Source of the DNA: Bradyrhizobium lablabi
Lineage (GTDB): Bacteria > Pseudomonadota > Alphaproteobacteria > Rhizobiales > Xanthobacteraceae
Direction of reading: 5' to 3'
DNA length: 64,000 bases
Assembly (NCBI RefSeq): GCF_900141755.1
Contig: NZ_LT670844.1
Location: 4,216,001 to 4,280,000, forward strand
In this document: positions 24,979-35,832 of the stretch, piece by piece
How positions within the stretch are numbered: position 1 is the first letter of the stretch
Layout: each line of letters starts with the position of its first letter
The notes under the pieces: model-generated
The model's database searches: none
The model's input: only the letters and a program-made list of their open reading frames with translations
What the model was told of the DNA's origin: nothing
Position numbers and translations under genes: made by a program

Positions 24979-25005
24979 GATCAGGCGCCGCTTGGGCGCC
25001 TGATC
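24979..25005 (+). terminator. Strong hairpin after the Gly/His-rich gene
   Basis: An 11-bp perfect stem (GATCAGGCGCC with GGCGCCTGATC) with a 5-base loop lies 36 bases after the stop codon. It is followed only by a weak T-containing stretch. It sits between convergent genes and could act in both directions. Confidence 0.5.
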
Positions 25006-25033
25006 TTGATCTGCAGGAAAATTTCTGCCGTCC

Positions 25034-25237
25034 TCAATCCCAGTTCTTGAATTTCCAGGATCTGATCTTCCACGGCGTCAGCGTTTCCATCCGCCACTGC
25101 TGCCAGCGATCCGGCGGCCAGTTGCTGAGCCTGGACCGCTCCTTCTCCTCAGCCTCGACGACGCGCGGCATGACCCGGCGCCTTGCCTGGCGCGTGGCCT
25201 CGCTGATCATATCGACGAATTCAGACTTATCGGCCAC
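25034..25237 (-). CDS. Small basic hypothetical protein
   Basis: This is a predicted 67-residue protein rich in Arg, Lys and Trp (RQARRRVMPRVVEAEEKERS, WPPDRWQQWRMETLTPWK). The start is uncertain: a GTG with GGGAG nine bases upstream is used here, and an ATG lies nine codons further in. It lies 83 bases after leuC on the same strand. No family recognised. Confidence 0.4.
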   Translation of the reverse strand: MADKSEFVDMISEATRQARRRVMPRVVEAEEKERSRLSNWPPDRWQQWRMETLTPWKIRSWKFKNWD

Positions 25238-25320
25238 GGCTCGCGCTCCCAAGCTTGAGAGCCAGTCTGCTCCCAACTGCTTAACGAGTTACTTCGAGGA
25301 TGGCTCGAGGTTGAGCGAGG

Positions 25321-26727
<1,407 letters not shown>

Positions 26728-26958
26728 GGTGTCAGGCCTTGAATCGGAATTGAAATTGGAAGAAGCAACTGCGCGCGGCGAATGCGGCGCGGGGCGCGTC
26801 AAGCCGCAAGCGCCGCCGTCGTCAACCGACCGAAGAAGCGCCAGGGCAAACGGCTACGATCGTCGAGAACGACGCGAGACGCGATGGTTTGGCGATCTCT
26901 GAACATGCTGGCCTTATAGCACACGAGGTATGAAGCGCGATATGCGATTGCAACCACC

Positions 26959-27050
26959 GTCATTGCGAGGCGCACTTGCGACGAAGCAATCCAGCTTGTT
27001 GCAGCAGCTAAGGCATGGATTGCTTCGTCGCAAGTGCTCCTCGCGATGAC
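26959..27050. repeat. Interspersed palindromic repeat, family A
   Basis: GTCATTGCGAGG...CGACGAAGCAATCCA and TGGATTGCTTCGTCG...CTCGCGATGAC oppose each other. It lies in the 389-base gap between leuC and rplS. The rest of that gap (26728-26958) shows nothing recognisable beyond room for the leuC promoter. Confidence 0.8.
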
Positions 27051-27063
27051 GACAAAGACAACA

Positions 27064-27091
27064 AAAAAGCGCGGGGACGCCCGCGCTTTTT
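27064..27091 (-). terminator. Intrinsic terminator of the rpsP-rplS block
   Basis: On the minus strand an 8-bp GC stem (AGCGCGGG with CCCGCGCT) with a 4-base loop, extended by A-T pairs and followed by a T run, lies 25 bases after the rplS stop. It is a textbook intrinsic terminator. Confidence 0.85.
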
Positions 27092-27116
27092 CCTCAAATC
27101 CGATGCGGGCCGCGAT

Positions 27117-27503
27117 TTACTCGCCGACGGCGGTGGCCTGCGTGCGCTCGGTCTTCTCAACGATGCGGGCCGACTTGCCGCGCAGGTTGCGCAGGTAATA
27201 AAGCTTGGCCCGGCGCACCTTGCCGCGGCGCACCACCTTGATCGAGTCGATCATCGGCGACATCACCGGGAAGACGCGCTCCACGCCTTCGCCGTAGGAG
27301 ATCTTGCGAACCGTGAAGCTCTCGTTGAGGCCCGAACCGGAGCGGCCGATGCAGACACCTTCATAGGCCTGCACGCGCGAGCGGTCGCCCTCGACCACCT
27401 TGACGTTGACGATCACGGTATCGCCGGGTCCGAAATCCGGAATCGCCTTGCCGGCCGATAATTTGTCGAATTGCTCTTTTTCGAGCTGTTGAATGAGGTT
27501 CAT
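27117..27503 (-). CDS. rplS: 50S ribosomal protein L19
   Basis: This is a 128-residue ribosomal protein at the 30S-50S interface. Conserved segments are [40 protein letters not shown] and [20 protein letters not shown], followed by [23 protein letters not shown]. It is last in the rpsP-rimM-trmD-rplS order and followed by a terminator. The 217-base gap from trmD contains a family G repeat. Confidence 0.98.
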   Translation of the reverse strand: MNLIQQLEKEQFDKLSAGKAIPDFGPGDTVIVNVKVVEGDRSRVQAYEGVCIGRSGSGLNESFTVRKISYGEGVERVFPVMSPMIDSIKVVRRGKVRRAKLYYLRNLRGKSARIVEKTERTQATAVGE

Positions 27504-27564
27504 TGGAAAATCTCCATCGGCGGCGCGCCCAGCGCGGGCGGCGCGAGTGTTTCGTTATCCTGCA

Positions 27565-27612
27565 GCGCGTATTCCGCAAAAGTGGGCACCGGTTTTGCGG
27601 AAAGAATACGCG
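27565..27612. repeat. Short palindromic repeat, family G
   Basis: GCGCGTATTCCGCAAAA and TTTTGCGGAAAGAATACGCG arms form a hairpin. It is inserted between trmD and rplS, so it would be transcribed within a ribosomal operon if the block is cotranscribed. Confidence 0.7.
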
Positions 27613-27720
27613 CCCTTCAATTAAATCGAGCATTTTCTCGCGGCAAACCGGAATGCCACTTTGCCGGAAAATGCTCGGTGCGCGGATTTGGCGCTCATAT
27701 ACGGCAAAGCCCGGCGCTTG

Positions 27721-28458
27721 TCACCCATCCGTCGTGTTTTTTGGGCGTTTTTGGCTGGCCTTCCTCGCCGCCCAAAGATCAGGCCGCCGCGCCCGGGTCA
27801 GGGCCTCCGCCTCGGCCTGCCGCCAGGCTGCGATCTTGGCGTGGTCACCGGACAACAGGATTTCCGGGATCGGCCGGCCCTCGAACGCCTGCGGGCGGGT
27901 ATATTGCGGGTATTCCAGTAGCCCGTCGGAAAAGCTCTCATCGAGCCCGGAATCGGGCTTTCCCATCACGCCGGGCAACAGCCGCACGCAGGCGTCAATT
28001 AGCGCCATGGCGGCTATTTCGCCCCCTGAGAGCACATAATCCCCCAAAGACACTTCCTCGAGCCCGCGCGCCTCGATCACCCGCTGGTCGATGCCCTCAA
28101 ACCGGCCACAGACGATCAGGGGGCCGGATCCCCCGGCCAGTTCCACAACCCGGGACTGGGTCAATGGCCGACCCCGCGGGCTCATCAACAGGCGCGGGCG
28201 CCCGGGAGCGATTTCCGCCCCATCGATCGCTGCCGCCAGCACATCGGCCCGCAGCACCATGCCCGGGCCGCCGCCGGCCGGGGTATCATCGACGCTGCGG
28301 TGGCGGTCGGTGGCGGAGTCGCGGATATCCTGCGCCTCCAACTCCCATAGGCCGGTCGCCAGCGCCTTGCCCGCGAGGCTGGCGCCGAGCGGACCCGGGA
28401 ACATCTCGGGAAACAGGGTGAGCACGGTCGCGCGCCATATGGTCGCTGTCACGGTCAT
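27721..28458 (-). CDS. trmD: tRNA (guanine-N1)-methyltransferase
   Basis: This 245-residue SPOUT-fold enzyme methylates G37 of tRNAs reading CNN codons, using S-adenosylmethionine. Family markers are [23 protein letters not shown] and [14 protein letters not shown], followed by the trefoil-knot segment [14 protein letters not shown]. It starts four bases from the end of the medium-chain dehydrogenase gene, which separates it from rimM. Confidence 0.97.
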   Translation of the reverse strand: MTVTATIWRATVLTLFPEMFPGPLGASLAGKALATGLWELEAQDIRDSATDRHRSVDDTPAGGGPGMVLRADVLAAAIDGAEIAPGRPRLLMSPRGRPLTQSRVVELAGGSGPLIVCGRFEGIDQRVIEARGLEEVSLGDYVLSGGEIAAMALIDACVRLLPGVMGKPDSGLDESFSDGLLEYPQYTRPQAFEGRPIPEILLSGDHAKIAAWRQAEAEALTRARRPDLWAARKASQKRPKNTTDG

Positions 28459-28462
28459 GGCG

Positions 28463-29545
28463 CTACGGCACCACCGCGGTGAGATCGAGGCCCTGCATCA
28501 AGGCCGCCGCGTCGACCGCCTGCTTGAAGTCGGCGAGCTTGAATGTCGTCACGATGATCTTGCGGAGGTCGAGCAGGCCTTCGGCGGCGAGCGCCGCGAG
28601 CTGGCCGGGCGCGGTACGGTCATACATGAACTGGCCAACCACCTCCCAGTCATTCGCCAGCATTTCGCGGAATGAAAGCTCCAGCGGCACCTCGGCGCTG
28701 CCCATCAGCACCAGCCGCCCGCCGCGCTTCAGGCTACGCAAACTCGAAAGCGTGGTCGAGGTGGTTTTGGCGTTGCCGAGCAGATCCAGCCCGACATCGG
28801 CGCCCCCGCCGGCGGCGTGGCGGATGATGGCGACATCTTTGGCCGCATCGCCGCTCACTACAGCCGGAATGACGCGCGGACCAAACGCGTCGCGCAGCGC
28901 TTCAAGCGCCGCCTGCTTTCGTCCGACCGCAACCACGCGCGCCGCGCCCATTGCCACCGCCAGCATGACGGCGCCGGAACCGAAATAGCCGGTCGCGCCG
29001 TTGATGAGGATGGTGTCGCCGCCGCGGAGGCCCGAGCGCTGCAGCCCGCCGAACGGCACGATCAGTTTTGTAAGTCCGATCAGCTCCGTCGCTGGTCTGT
29101 CGTCGAGGCCAACGAGCGGCGTCACACAGGCGGCCGGCCAATGGGCGATTTCGGCGAACACGCCGTCGCGCCAGCGCGCTTGCAGCGCCAGCGCAGCCGG
29201 CGTCGTCGCCATCGCGGTGAGCCCGATCAGGATTTGCGGCGGCTCGGAGTCCGGCACATCGCCGCGCAAATGCGGGCTCAGGAACACCCGGTCGCCGCCA
29301 CGGACATGGCTGACATTGTCGCCGGCCGCGATCACCCGCGCGATCGCATTGGTGCCGGGCACGAACGGCATCGGCGGCAGGCTGTAGGGCACCGAGCCCG
29401 ACAGCACCTTGCCCGTGTAGGACAACACCATGCCGGCCTCGATCCTGACGACGACACCGTCGGGCGCGGGCTTCGGCGTCTCGACCTCGTCAAACCGCAG
29501 ATCGTTATGCGCATGCAGCCGCCAGGCTTTGTGGGTGTTTGCCAT
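28463..29545 (-). CDS. Medium-chain dehydrogenase/quinone-reductase-like protein
   Basis: This 360-residue MDR-superfamily protein has a GroES-like N-terminal domain and a Rossmann domain with the nucleotide motif [20 protein letters not shown]. The catalytic-zinc cysteine pattern is not evident, so a quinone-oxidoreductase-like, non-zinc enzyme is likely. The second of two near ATGs is preferred because AGGGA is nine bases upstream of it. It lies within the rimM-trmD interval of the ribosomal-maturation operon and is tightly spaced to trmD. Its substrate, and any link to translation, are unknown. Confidence 0.8.
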   Translation of the reverse strand: MANTHKAWRLHAHNDLRFDEVETPKPAPDGVVVRIEAGMVLSYTGKVLSGSVPYSLPPMPFVPGTNAIARVIAAGDNVSHVRGGDRVFLSPHLRGDVPDSEPPQILIGLTAMATTPAALALQARWRDGVFAEIAHWPAACVTPLVGLDDRPATELIGLTKLIVPFGGLQRSGLRGGDTILINGATGYFGSGAVMLAVAMGAARVVAVGRKQAALEALRDAFGPRVIPAVVSGDAAKDVAIIRHAAGGGADVGLDLLGNAKTTSTTLSSLRSLKRGGRLVLMGSAEVPLELSFREMLANDWEVVGQFMYDRTAPGQLAALAAEGLLDLRKIIVTTFKLADFKQAVDAAALMQGLDLTAVVP

Positions 29546-29576
29546 TGCCGTCATTCCCTAATTCGCAACCGTTTGC

Positions 29577-30098
29577 TTAGGCGGCAGTTGGATCGTCGCC
29601 CTCGATCTCCGCGGGCAGTTCGATCACCACGCGTCCGCCCGCAAGATCGACGGATGGTACCACGGCGTTTGTAAACGGCAGCAGCATGGTTGCACCCTGC
29701 GGCGGGGCTATCTCGATGATGTCGCCGGCGCCGAAATTATGGATCGCAACGACGCGGCCGAGCGGCTCGTTCGCCGTAGTCACTGCTGCAAGCCCGATCA
29801 GATCGGCGTGGTAATACTCGTCCTCGTCGGTCTCGGGGAGCTTTTCGCGCGCGATGTAGAGCTCGAGGCCGTTCAGCCGTTCGGCCTCCTCGCGCGTGGC
29901 GATGCCTTTCAGCGTCGCCACCAGATGTCCCTTGGCTTCGCGCGCGGTCGCAACTTCGAACTGCCGCGCGCCGTCTTTTGTCAGCAGCGGCCCATAGCGC
30001 TTCACCGCCAGCGGGTCTTCGGTAAACGTCCAAAGCTTTACCGCGCCGCGCACACCATGCGCGGCGCCGATCCGGGCGACGCAGATCTGGGCCGACAT
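29577..30098 (-). CDS. rimM: 16S rRNA processing/ribosome maturation factor RimM
   Basis: This 173-residue 30S maturation factor has the N-terminal RimM domain ([24 protein letters not shown]) and a C-terminal PRC-barrel ([28 protein letters not shown]). It binds S19 and helps assemble the 30S head. It follows rpsP in operon order, with an inserted family E repeat in the gap. Confidence 0.96.
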   Translation of the reverse strand: MSAQICVARIGAAHGVRGAVKLWTFTEDPLAVKRYGPLLTKDGARQFEVATAREAKGHLVATLKGIATREEAERLNGLELYIAREKLPETDEDEYYHADLIGLAAVTTANEPLGRVVAIHNFGAGDIIEIAPPQGATMLLPFTNAVVPSVDLAGGRVVIELPAEIEGDDPTAA

Positions 30099-30105
30099 CA
30101 GCGGG

Positions 30106-30206
30106 CCTCGTCCTTCGAGACGCCGCTTCGCGGCTCCTCAGGATGAGGGGATAGTTCCTCATGCTGAGGAGCACGGCGAAAGCCGTGCGTCTCGAAGCAC
30201 GAGGCC
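30106..30206. repeat. Interspersed palindromic repeat, family E
   Basis: CCTCGTCCTTCGAGACGCC, GGCTCCTCAGGATGAGG, CCTCATGCTGAGGAGC and GCGTCTCGAAGCACGAGG alternate as inverted arms. It sits in the short gap between rpsP and rimM, inside the presumed operon. Confidence 0.75.
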
Positions 30207-30221
30207 ACGGTCATCGAAAAC

Positions 30222-30557
30222 TCACGCCGTCTTGGCGGCGGCTTCGGCCTGTGCCTTGCGCTCCTTGCGCGGCACGGCTTTTTCCGGATTGCTGCGCGCG
30301 GCGCGCTTGACGACGCCGGCGGCATCGAGGAAGCGCGTCACGCGGTCCGAGGGCTGCGCGCCCTTGGCGAGCCAGGCCTTCACCTTGTCCATGTCGAGTT
30401 TTAGGCGCGCCTCATTGTCCTTCGGCAGCAGCGGATTGAAATGGCCGAGCCGCTCGATGAAGCGGCCGTCGCGGGGAAACCGCGAGTCGGCGACGACGAC
30501 GTGATAGACCGGACGCTTCTTGGTGCCTGCGCGCGCGAGGCGGATAACGACTGACAT
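30222..30557 (-). CDS. rpsP: 30S ribosomal protein S16
   Basis: This is a 111-residue S16 with the conserved core [23 protein letters not shown] and [11 protein letters not shown], followed by a basic alanine-rich C-terminal extension (about 85-111) usual in alphaproteobacteria. It stabilises the 16S rRNA core. It lies 50 bases downstream of ffh and heads the rpsP-rimM-trmD-rplS order. Confidence 0.98.
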   Translation of the reverse strand: MSVVIRLARAGTKKRPVYHVVVADSRFPRDGRFIERLGHFNPLLPKDNEARLKLDMDKVKAWLAKGAQPSDRVTRFLDAAGVVKRAARSNPEKAVPRKERKAQAEAAAKTA

Positions 30558-30607
30558 TTGGTTCTCCTGATAAGTGTCTGTTCGAATGTTGGTGGGATTG
30601 ATCGCGA

Positions 30608-32158
30608 TTATTTCTTTTTGCCGAGGCCAGGAAAGCCGCCGAGGCCCGGCAAGGTCGGCTTGCCGCTCAAGCCCGTAAGCCCCGGCAGATTCGGCAAGCC
30701 CTGCCGCAAGCCCGCGGGAATATCCTTCGGCAGCGCGGGCATGCCGTCCGGCGCGGCGCCGCCCGGCATCTTTTCCGCCAGGGCCTTCATCTGGTCGGGC
30801 GAGGGCATGCCGCCGCCAAAACCCATCGCCTGCGCGATGCCGGCCATCGGGCCGCGCTTGCCGGAACCCATGGCCTTCATCATGTCGGCCATGTTCCGGT
30901 GCATTTTGAGGAGCTTGTTGAGCTCCTCGACCTTGCTGCCGGCGCCCGCGGCGATGCGCTTTTTGCGGCTGGCTTTGAGGATATCGGGGTTTTTGCGCTC
31001 CTGCCGCGTCATCGAATCGATCAGGGCTACCTGACGCTTCAGGATTTTGTCGTCGAGCCCGGCATTGGCGATCTGGTTTTTCATCTTCGCAATGCCGGGC
31101 ATCATGCCCATCAATCCCGAGAGGCCGCCCATATTCGCCATCTGCAACAATTGCTCGCGCATGTCGGCAAGGTCGAACTGGCCCTTGCGCATCTTCTCGG
31201 CGACGCGCGCGGCCTTTTCCGCATCGATATTGGCGGCGGCCTTTTCCACCAGCGACACCACGTCGCCCATGCCGAGAATGCGCCCCGCAATCCGGCTCGG
31301 ATGGAAATCCTCCAGCGCGTCGGTCTTCTCCCCGGTGCCGATCAGTTTTATCGGTTTCCCCGTGACCGCGCGCATCGACAGCGCCGCGCCGCCGCGGCCA
31401 TCGCCGTCCACGCGCGTCAGCACGATGCCGGTGAGGCCGACGCGCTCATCGAAGGCGCGCGCCAGATTGACCGCGTCCTGGCCGGTCAGCGAATCCGCGA
31501 CCAGCAACACTTCATGCGGATTAGCGGTAGCTTTGATCTCGGCCGCTTCCGTCATCATCTCTTCGTCGAGCGTGGTACGGCCGGCGGTGTCGAGCAGCAC
31601 CACGTCGTAGCCGCCGAGCTTTCCCGCCTCCAGCGCGCGTTTTGCGATCTGCGCCGGCTTCTGGCCGGCGACGATCGGCAAGGTCGGGATATCGAGGTCG
31701 CGCCCGAGCACGGCGAGCTGCTCCATCGCCGCCGGGCGATAGATATCGAGCGACGCCATCAAGACCTTGCGCTTGTCGCGCTGGGTCAGGCGGCGGGCGA
31801 GTTTTGCCGTGGTCGTGGTTTTGCCTGAGCCTTGCAAGCCGACCATCATGATCGCGACCGGCGGCACGGCGTTGAGGTCGATGGCCTGGCCCTCGGAACC
31901 AAGGGTCGCGATCAGCTCGTCATGGACGATCTTCACCACCATCTGGCCGGGGGTGACCGACTTGACCACGGTGGCGCCGACCGCCTGCTCGCGGACCTTT
32001 TCGGTAAAACTCCGGACCACGTCGAGCGAGACGTCGGCTTCCAATAGCGCGCGGCGCACCTCGCGCATCGCCGCATCGACGTCGGCCTCCGTCAGCGACC
32101 CGCGCCGCGTCAGCCGATCGAGAATGCCGCCAAGCTTTTCCGACAGATTGTCGAACAC
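30608..32158 (-). CDS. ffh: Signal recognition particle protein
   Basis: This 516-residue SRP GTPase targets nascent membrane proteins to FtsY. The N domain is followed by the G domain with P-loop [26 protein letters not shown] and the [13 protein letters not shown] segment, then a methionine-rich M domain (about 320-460) with [13 protein letters not shown], and a Gly/Pro-rich tail. The start is a GTG giving the canonical [11 protein letters not shown], with an AGGAAGA sequence upstream. ftsY, its receptor, is encoded about 6.7 kb away. Confidence 0.97.
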   Translation of the reverse strand: MFDNLSEKLGGILDRLTRRGSLTEADVDAAMREVRRALLEADVSLDVVRSFTEKVREQAVGATVVKSVTPGQMVVKIVHDELIATLGSEGQAIDLNAVPPVAIMMVGLQGSGKTTTTAKLARRLTQRDKRKVLMASLDIYRPAAMEQLAVLGRDLDIPTLPIVAGQKPAQIAKRALEAGKLGGYDVVLLDTAGRTTLDEEMMTEAAEIKATANPHEVLLVADSLTGQDAVNLARAFDERVGLTGIVLTRVDGDGRGGAALSMRAVTGKPIKLIGTGEKTDALEDFHPSRIAGRILGMGDVVSLVEKAAANIDAEKAARVAEKMRKGQFDLADMREQLLQMANMGGLSGLMGMMPGIAKMKNQIANAGLDDKILKRQVALIDSMTRQERKNPDILKASRKKRIAAGAGSKVEELNKLLKMHRNMADMMKAMGSGKRGPMAGIAQAMGFGGGMPSPDQMKALAEKMPGGAAPDGMPALPKDIPAGLRQGLPNLPGLTGLSGKPTLPGLGGFPGLGKKK

Positions 32159-32174
32159 TTTTGTCTTCCTGCTT

Positions 32175-32275
32175 CCTCACCCTGAGGAGCAGGCGCTAGC
32201 CTGCGTCTCGAAGGGTGGTTGCTCTGCCGTAGCCCATCCTTCGAGACGCCGCTTCGCGGCTCCTCAGGATGAGGT
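32175..32275. repeat. Interspersed palindromic repeat, family E
   Basis: CCTCACCCTGAGGAGC, CGTCTCGAAGG, CATCCTTCGAGACGCC and GGCTCCTCAGGATGAGG form inverted arms. It lies just upstream of the ffh start. Confidence 0.75.
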
Positions 32276-32289
32276 CTTTTCGTGACTGC

Positions 32290-32319
32290 CGTCATCACCC
32301 GCCTTCGCGGGTGATGACG
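32290..32319. repeat. Perfect short hairpin next to a family E repeat
   Basis: Thirteen-base arms (CGTCATCACCCGC and GCGGGTGATGACG) enclose a 4-base loop CTTC. It is a compact palindromic repeat without a T tract. The remaining interval to 32546 shows nothing I recognise. Confidence 0.6.
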
Positions 32320-32546
32320 ACCTATGTGCCTCGACGCAAAACGCCAAGACGATCGTCCAAACACTTTCGCGCCCGAGGGCGCATCGCGCTGTCGGGCGTT
32401 GACCTCCGGCCTCAAGGGCCGGGCGGCGGGTCGAAAAGAAGCTCTTTCCGAGAATGGCGCGGATTTACAGGGGATAGGGGATGTAAGTCAAGCAAAGTTC
32501 TCGTCAGCGCGGCCGCCTGATTTCCAGCTAACTCACTAAAAAACCA

Positions 32547-32897
32547 TCAGAATTTCTCATCGCCCCGGTGCCTGATGGAATCGGGAAAGTCCCGGTACAG
32601 CGCGAATTGCACGTTCGCGACCAGTGAATTGACCCCGAAATGCACGCCCTCGATCGGCTCGCGGCGGCTGCCGACCCGGTTGAACGCGGAATCGAGCTGG
32701 GCGAGGTCCGAAAATTCCATCATCAGGTGAAATTCGCCGACCGGTGCTGCGCTTAAGCCCAGCTTGCGCCGCATCAGCCGCCAGCCCTGCATCAACCCGT
32801 CGTTTTTCAGATGGTCCATGTAAGTTTTGAGCCGGTCAGCGAATTCGACGTCGGATACGCCCGCTTTCAGATCGAACCACGCGTTGTAAATATCCAT
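32547..32897 (-). CDS. Conserved hypothetical protein (DUF6614-like)
   Basis: This is a 116-residue soluble protein starting MDIYNAWFDLKAGVSDVEF, with EFHLMMEFSDLAQLD and HFGVNSLVANVQFALYRDFPD. The pattern suggests a small ferredoxin-like alpha/beta barrel, of the kind found in rhizobial DUF6614 proteins. I chose the ATG that removes a 20-residue upstream extension overlapping the divergent gene's leader. Function unknown. Confidence 0.65.
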   Translation of the reverse strand: MDIYNAWFDLKAGVSDVEFADRLKTYMDHLKNDGLMQGWRLMRRKLGLSAAPVGEFHLMMEFSDLAQLDSAFNRVGSRREPIEGVHFGVNSLVANVQFALYRDFPDSIRHRGDEKF

Positions 32898-32962
32898 GAC
32901 CGGTCTCGTGTTATGGCTGAACACATCCATATACGACGGAGGCGTCCGCTCTCCCACCCGAT

Positions 32963-34042
32963 TTGCGATCTCCCCAATTGTCCCTCACCCGCCGCCGGCT
33001 TTTTACCGCTCTCGCTAGCCTCGTAGCGGTGTCGGGACTGTCGGCCATCTGGGCTTCCCGCATGCGCACCTATAACGGTCCTGTCTCCGATCATTTCGAC
33101 GGATTGCATTTCTTCGATCCCGACGGCTCGCCGCCGAAATCGCTCGGCGAAGTCCTGCGCTGGCAGTTCGGCTCGGGGCGGGAGCGCGCGGCATGGCCGG
33201 ACTGGGCGCCCAGCCCGCATGCCGACACGCCGCCGGCGCGGGTGACGGGCGAGAAGGTGCGGCTGTCGTTCGTCGGTCACGCCAGCTGGCTGATCCAAAC
33301 AGCGGGCTTGAACATCCTGATCGATCCGGTCTGGTCGGAGCGCGTCTCACCGATCGCCTGGGCCGGCCCGAAACGTCATAACGATCCTGGTATTGCCTTC
33401 GATGCGCTGCCGCCGGTCGATACCGTGCTGGTCTCGCACGGCCATTACGATCACCTCGACATCCCGACGCTGTCAAAACTCGCCGCAAAATTCTCTCCGC
33501 GCGTGATCACCCCGCTCGGCAACGACACCACCATGCGCGGCGCCGACGCGGCGATCCGCGCGGAGGCGTTCGACTGGCGCGACCGTGTCGAGCTCGGCAA
33601 CAATGTCGCGGTGACGCTGGTGCCGACAAGGCATTGGTCGGCGCGCGGATTGTTCGATCGCAACAAGGCACTATGGGCGAGCTTTGTGCTGGAGACTGCC
33701 GTGGGCAAGATCTACATCGTCTGCGATTCCGGCTATGGCGAGGGCACGCATTTCCGCAGCGTGGCAAAGGCCCACGGTCCGTTGCGGCTCGCGATCCTGC
33801 CGATCGGTGCCTACGAGCCGCGCTGGTTCATGAAGGACCAGCATATGAATCCGTCCGATGCGGTAAAGGCGCTGGCCGATTGCGGCGCGGCGCAGGCGCT
33901 GGCGCATCACCACGGCACGTTTCAATTGACCGATGAGGCGATCGACGCGCCTGTGACGGCGTTGCAGGCAGCACTCGATGACGCCAAGATTCCGCGCGAG
34001 AAATTTGTCGCGCTCAAGCCGGGGCAGGTGTTCGAGATTTAA
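32963..34042 (+). CDS. Exported metallo-beta-lactamase-fold hydrolase (NAPE-PLD/UlaG-like)
   Basis: This 359-residue protein has a twin-arginine-like RRRLFTALASL signal (10-20), then a metallo-beta-lactamase fold. HGHYDHLD (159-166) carries the metal ligands, preceded by FVGHASWLIQTAG and ILIDPVWSERVSP and followed by PTRHWSARG and the LAHHHGTFQLTDE metal block. This resembles N-acyl-phosphatidylethanolamine phospholipase D-like hydrolases. The start is a TTG without a clear ribosome site, so the N-terminus is uncertain. It is likely periplasmic or membrane-attached; substrate unknown. Confidence 0.82.
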   Translation: MRSPQLSLTRRRLFTALASLVAVSGLSAIWASRMRTYNGPVSDHFDGLHFFDPDGSPPKSLGEVLRWQFGSGRERAAWPDWAPSPHADTPPARVTGEKVRLSFVGHASWLIQTAGLNILIDPVWSERVSPIAWAGPKRHNDPGIAFDALPPVDTVLVSHGHYDHLDIPTLSKLAAKFSPRVITPLGNDTTMRGADAAIRAEAFDWRDRVELGNNVAVTLVPTRHWSARGLFDRNKALWASFVLETAVGKIYIVCDSGYGEGTHFRSVAKAHGPLRLAILPIGAYEPRWFMKDQHMNPSDAVKALADCGAAQALAHHHGTFQLTDEAIDAPVTALQAALDDAKIPREKFVALKPGQVFEI

Positions 34043-34168
34043 CCTCGCCCCGCTTGCGGGGAGAGGTCGGCGCGCAGCGCCGGGTGAGGGGGACTATCCG
34101 CGCATTCGGTATTCGTGGAGGCAGCCCCTCACCCCAACCCTCTCCCCGCGAAGAGCGGGGCGAGGGAG
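34043..34168. repeat. Interspersed palindromic repeat, family H (CCTCTCCCCGC type)
   Basis: CCTCGCCCCGCTTGCGGGGAGAGG and GGGTGAGGGG are opposed by CCCCTCACCC and CCTCTCCCCGCGAAGAGCG-type arms. It separates convergent genes. Related elements are at 40424 and 42888. Confidence 0.75.
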
Positions 34169-34173
34169 AAGGA

Positions 34174-34884
34174 TTACTGCCCGGCCTGCTTGATTGCCCA
34201 GGATACGCTCACCGTCACCTGCAGCGTCTCTTCGCCTTGCGCGACCGGCGCTGTCGTGGCCATGCCCATCGGCATCTTCGCGCGAAACAACGGGCCGGGT
34301 GAACTTGCCTCGGAAATGCTGATCGGTGCGCCGAGCGTGACGCCTGCGGCTTTTGCATAGATCTCGGCCTTGCGGCGGCCATCGGCGATCGCCTGTTCGC
34401 GGGCGTCATCGAGCAGTTTTGAGGCGTTGGACACGGCAAAATTGATGCCGCCGATGTCGTTAGCGCCGGCGGCGACCATCGTATCGATCACATTGGCAAC
34501 CTTGCCGACGTCGTGCAGCCGAACCGTGACATGGTTGCTGGCGCGGTAGCCGACGATTGTCGGGGCCCCGGGCCCGGTGCGGTTCGGCGCGCTCTCCGGC
34601 TGCAGCGACAGTCGCGACGTTTGCAGATCCTTCTCATCGATGCCGGCGCCCTTCAGTGCCAACAGCAACTTGCCCATCGCCGTGTTGTTGGCGTCGGATG
34701 CCTCGCGCGCGGTCTTGGCCTCCGAGGTGACGCCGCCGTCGATCTGCGCCAGATCGGGCGGCACTGAGACGGTGGCCTCGCCGGAGACGGTAATCATCGC
34801 CGGCAGCGCGGTCTGTGCCCATGCCGGCGCGGCAAGCAGTGTCCCCGCCGCGATCGCGGCGGCAAGTGCGATCCGATGTTTCAT
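34174..34884 (-). CDS. Periplasmic SIMPL (DUF541) domain protein
   Basis: This is a 236-residue protein with a signal peptide (about 1-24, ending AAPAWAQ) and a SIMPL/DUF541 domain: MITVSGEATVSVPPDLAQIDGGV at its start and IADGRRKAEIYAKAAGVTLG near the C-terminus. Family members are periplasmic or outer-membrane proteins of poorly defined role, some linked to oxidative stress. It is six bases downstream of the GyrI-like exported protein gene, so the two are probably cotranscribed. Confidence 0.88.
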   Translation of the reverse strand: MKHRIALAAAIAAGTLLAAPAWAQTALPAMITVSGEATVSVPPDLAQIDGGVTSEAKTAREASDANNTAMGKLLLALKGAGIDEKDLQTSRLSLQPESAPNRTGPGAPTIVGYRASNHVTVRLHDVGKVANVIDTMVAAGANDIGGINFAVSNASKLLDDAREQAIADGRRKAEIYAKAAGVTLGAPISISEASSPGPLFRAKMPMGMATTAPVAQGEETLQVTVSVSWAIKQAGQ

Positions 34885-34889
34885 GGACG

Positions 34890-35603
34890 TTACTTCAGCG
34901 GCACGTAGACGTTGATCACCAGCTTGTCCTCCGCCGTCTTCAGGGGATCGGTGATGTATTCCTCGATAAAAGTGTCTTTGGCTTCCAGCTTCTTGTCGTC
35001 GAGGTGATTGGTGATCGCCTCATAGGTGTTGTCCATATTGTCGTAGGAACCGCGATGGACGAATTTCAACGCCTTGCCGTCGGGCGATTTGCCCATGCTC
35101 ATGGCCTTGGTCAGGTTCTTCGGGTCCTGCTCGACCGGGATTTCGGCGAGGTAGGTGAAGCCGGTGTCGTCGGTGGAGGTATAGACGATCATCCCATTGC
35201 CTGACGGCTTGATGCCCTGCTTCTCCAGCAGCGCCGACAGTGACTTGAAGGAATCGATCAGGGTATCGAACGCCGAATCCCAGTTGGCATTGCCTTTGGC
35301 GATGACGACCGTCTTCGGTTCCAGGGTGATCTGCTCGCCGAACGGGTCGGCGGTCTGCACCGGTGCCGGGGGCGGTGTCGCCGGAGCCTGCGCGGCTGAG
35401 GGAACATCGGCCGGCGATTTGGTCTCGGCCGGCGGCGGGGCAGGGGTCGCGGATGGCGCAGGCGCCGGGCTCGCCGGCGTGCTCGCCGCCGGAGGCGTTG
35501 AGGCCGGTGGAGATTGTGCCAGCGCGTTGCCAAAGCTCAGCGAAATCGCGGCTATCGGAACCAGCGCGACCACGGCAAGGCGGAAAGGGCTGACAGATTT
35601 CAT
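34890..35603 (-). CDS. Exported GyrI-like (effector-binding fold) protein
   Basis: This 237-residue protein has a signal peptide (about 1-30, ending GNALAQ), a low-complexity Pro/Ala/Ser linker (about 31-85) and a C-terminal GyrI/AraC-effector-binding-like domain (DPFGEQITLEPKTVVIAKG to DKLVINVYVPLK). The ATG follows a strong AAGGAGAAT sequence. The fold usually binds small hydrophobic ligands or interacts with proteins; an exported version with a proline-rich linker may act at the envelope. It is cotranscribed with the SIMPL gene. Confidence 0.75.
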   Translation of the reverse strand: MKSVSPFRLAVVALVPIAAISLSFGNALAQSPPASTPPAASTPASPAPAPSATPAPPPAETKSPADVPSAAQAPATPPPAPVQTADPFGEQITLEPKTVVIAKGNANWDSAFDTLIDSFKSLSALLEKQGIKPSGNGMIVYTSTDDTGFTYLAEIPVEQDPKNLTKAMSMGKSPDGKALKFVHRGSYDNMDNTYEAITNHLDDKKLEAKDTFIEEYITDPLKTAEDKLVINVYVPLK

Positions 35604-35832
35604 CCGGTATTCTCCTTGGGACCCCGGTCCGGGCGCCCTGCCTGCATGTCCCGGCTTGCATCGGCGGCGCGCGGCGAACCTTACGGATGCTAACACGCAA
35701 GGCCGGCTTTCGTCCCATGACAGATATTTCATGGGCCTCCCCGCTTCGGCCAGGCCCGGCCGACACAGATTTGCCGCACTGGCCAATCCGCCATCATTGG
35801 CCATATAAAGCGTGCCGAGAGGCGGGATATCC

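Noticed and set aside
32899..32962. ATG start for the metallo-beta-lactamase-fold gene
   Set aside because: No in-frame ATG or GTG with a ribosome site was found upstream of the signal-like sequence; a TTG start was kept with low certainty.
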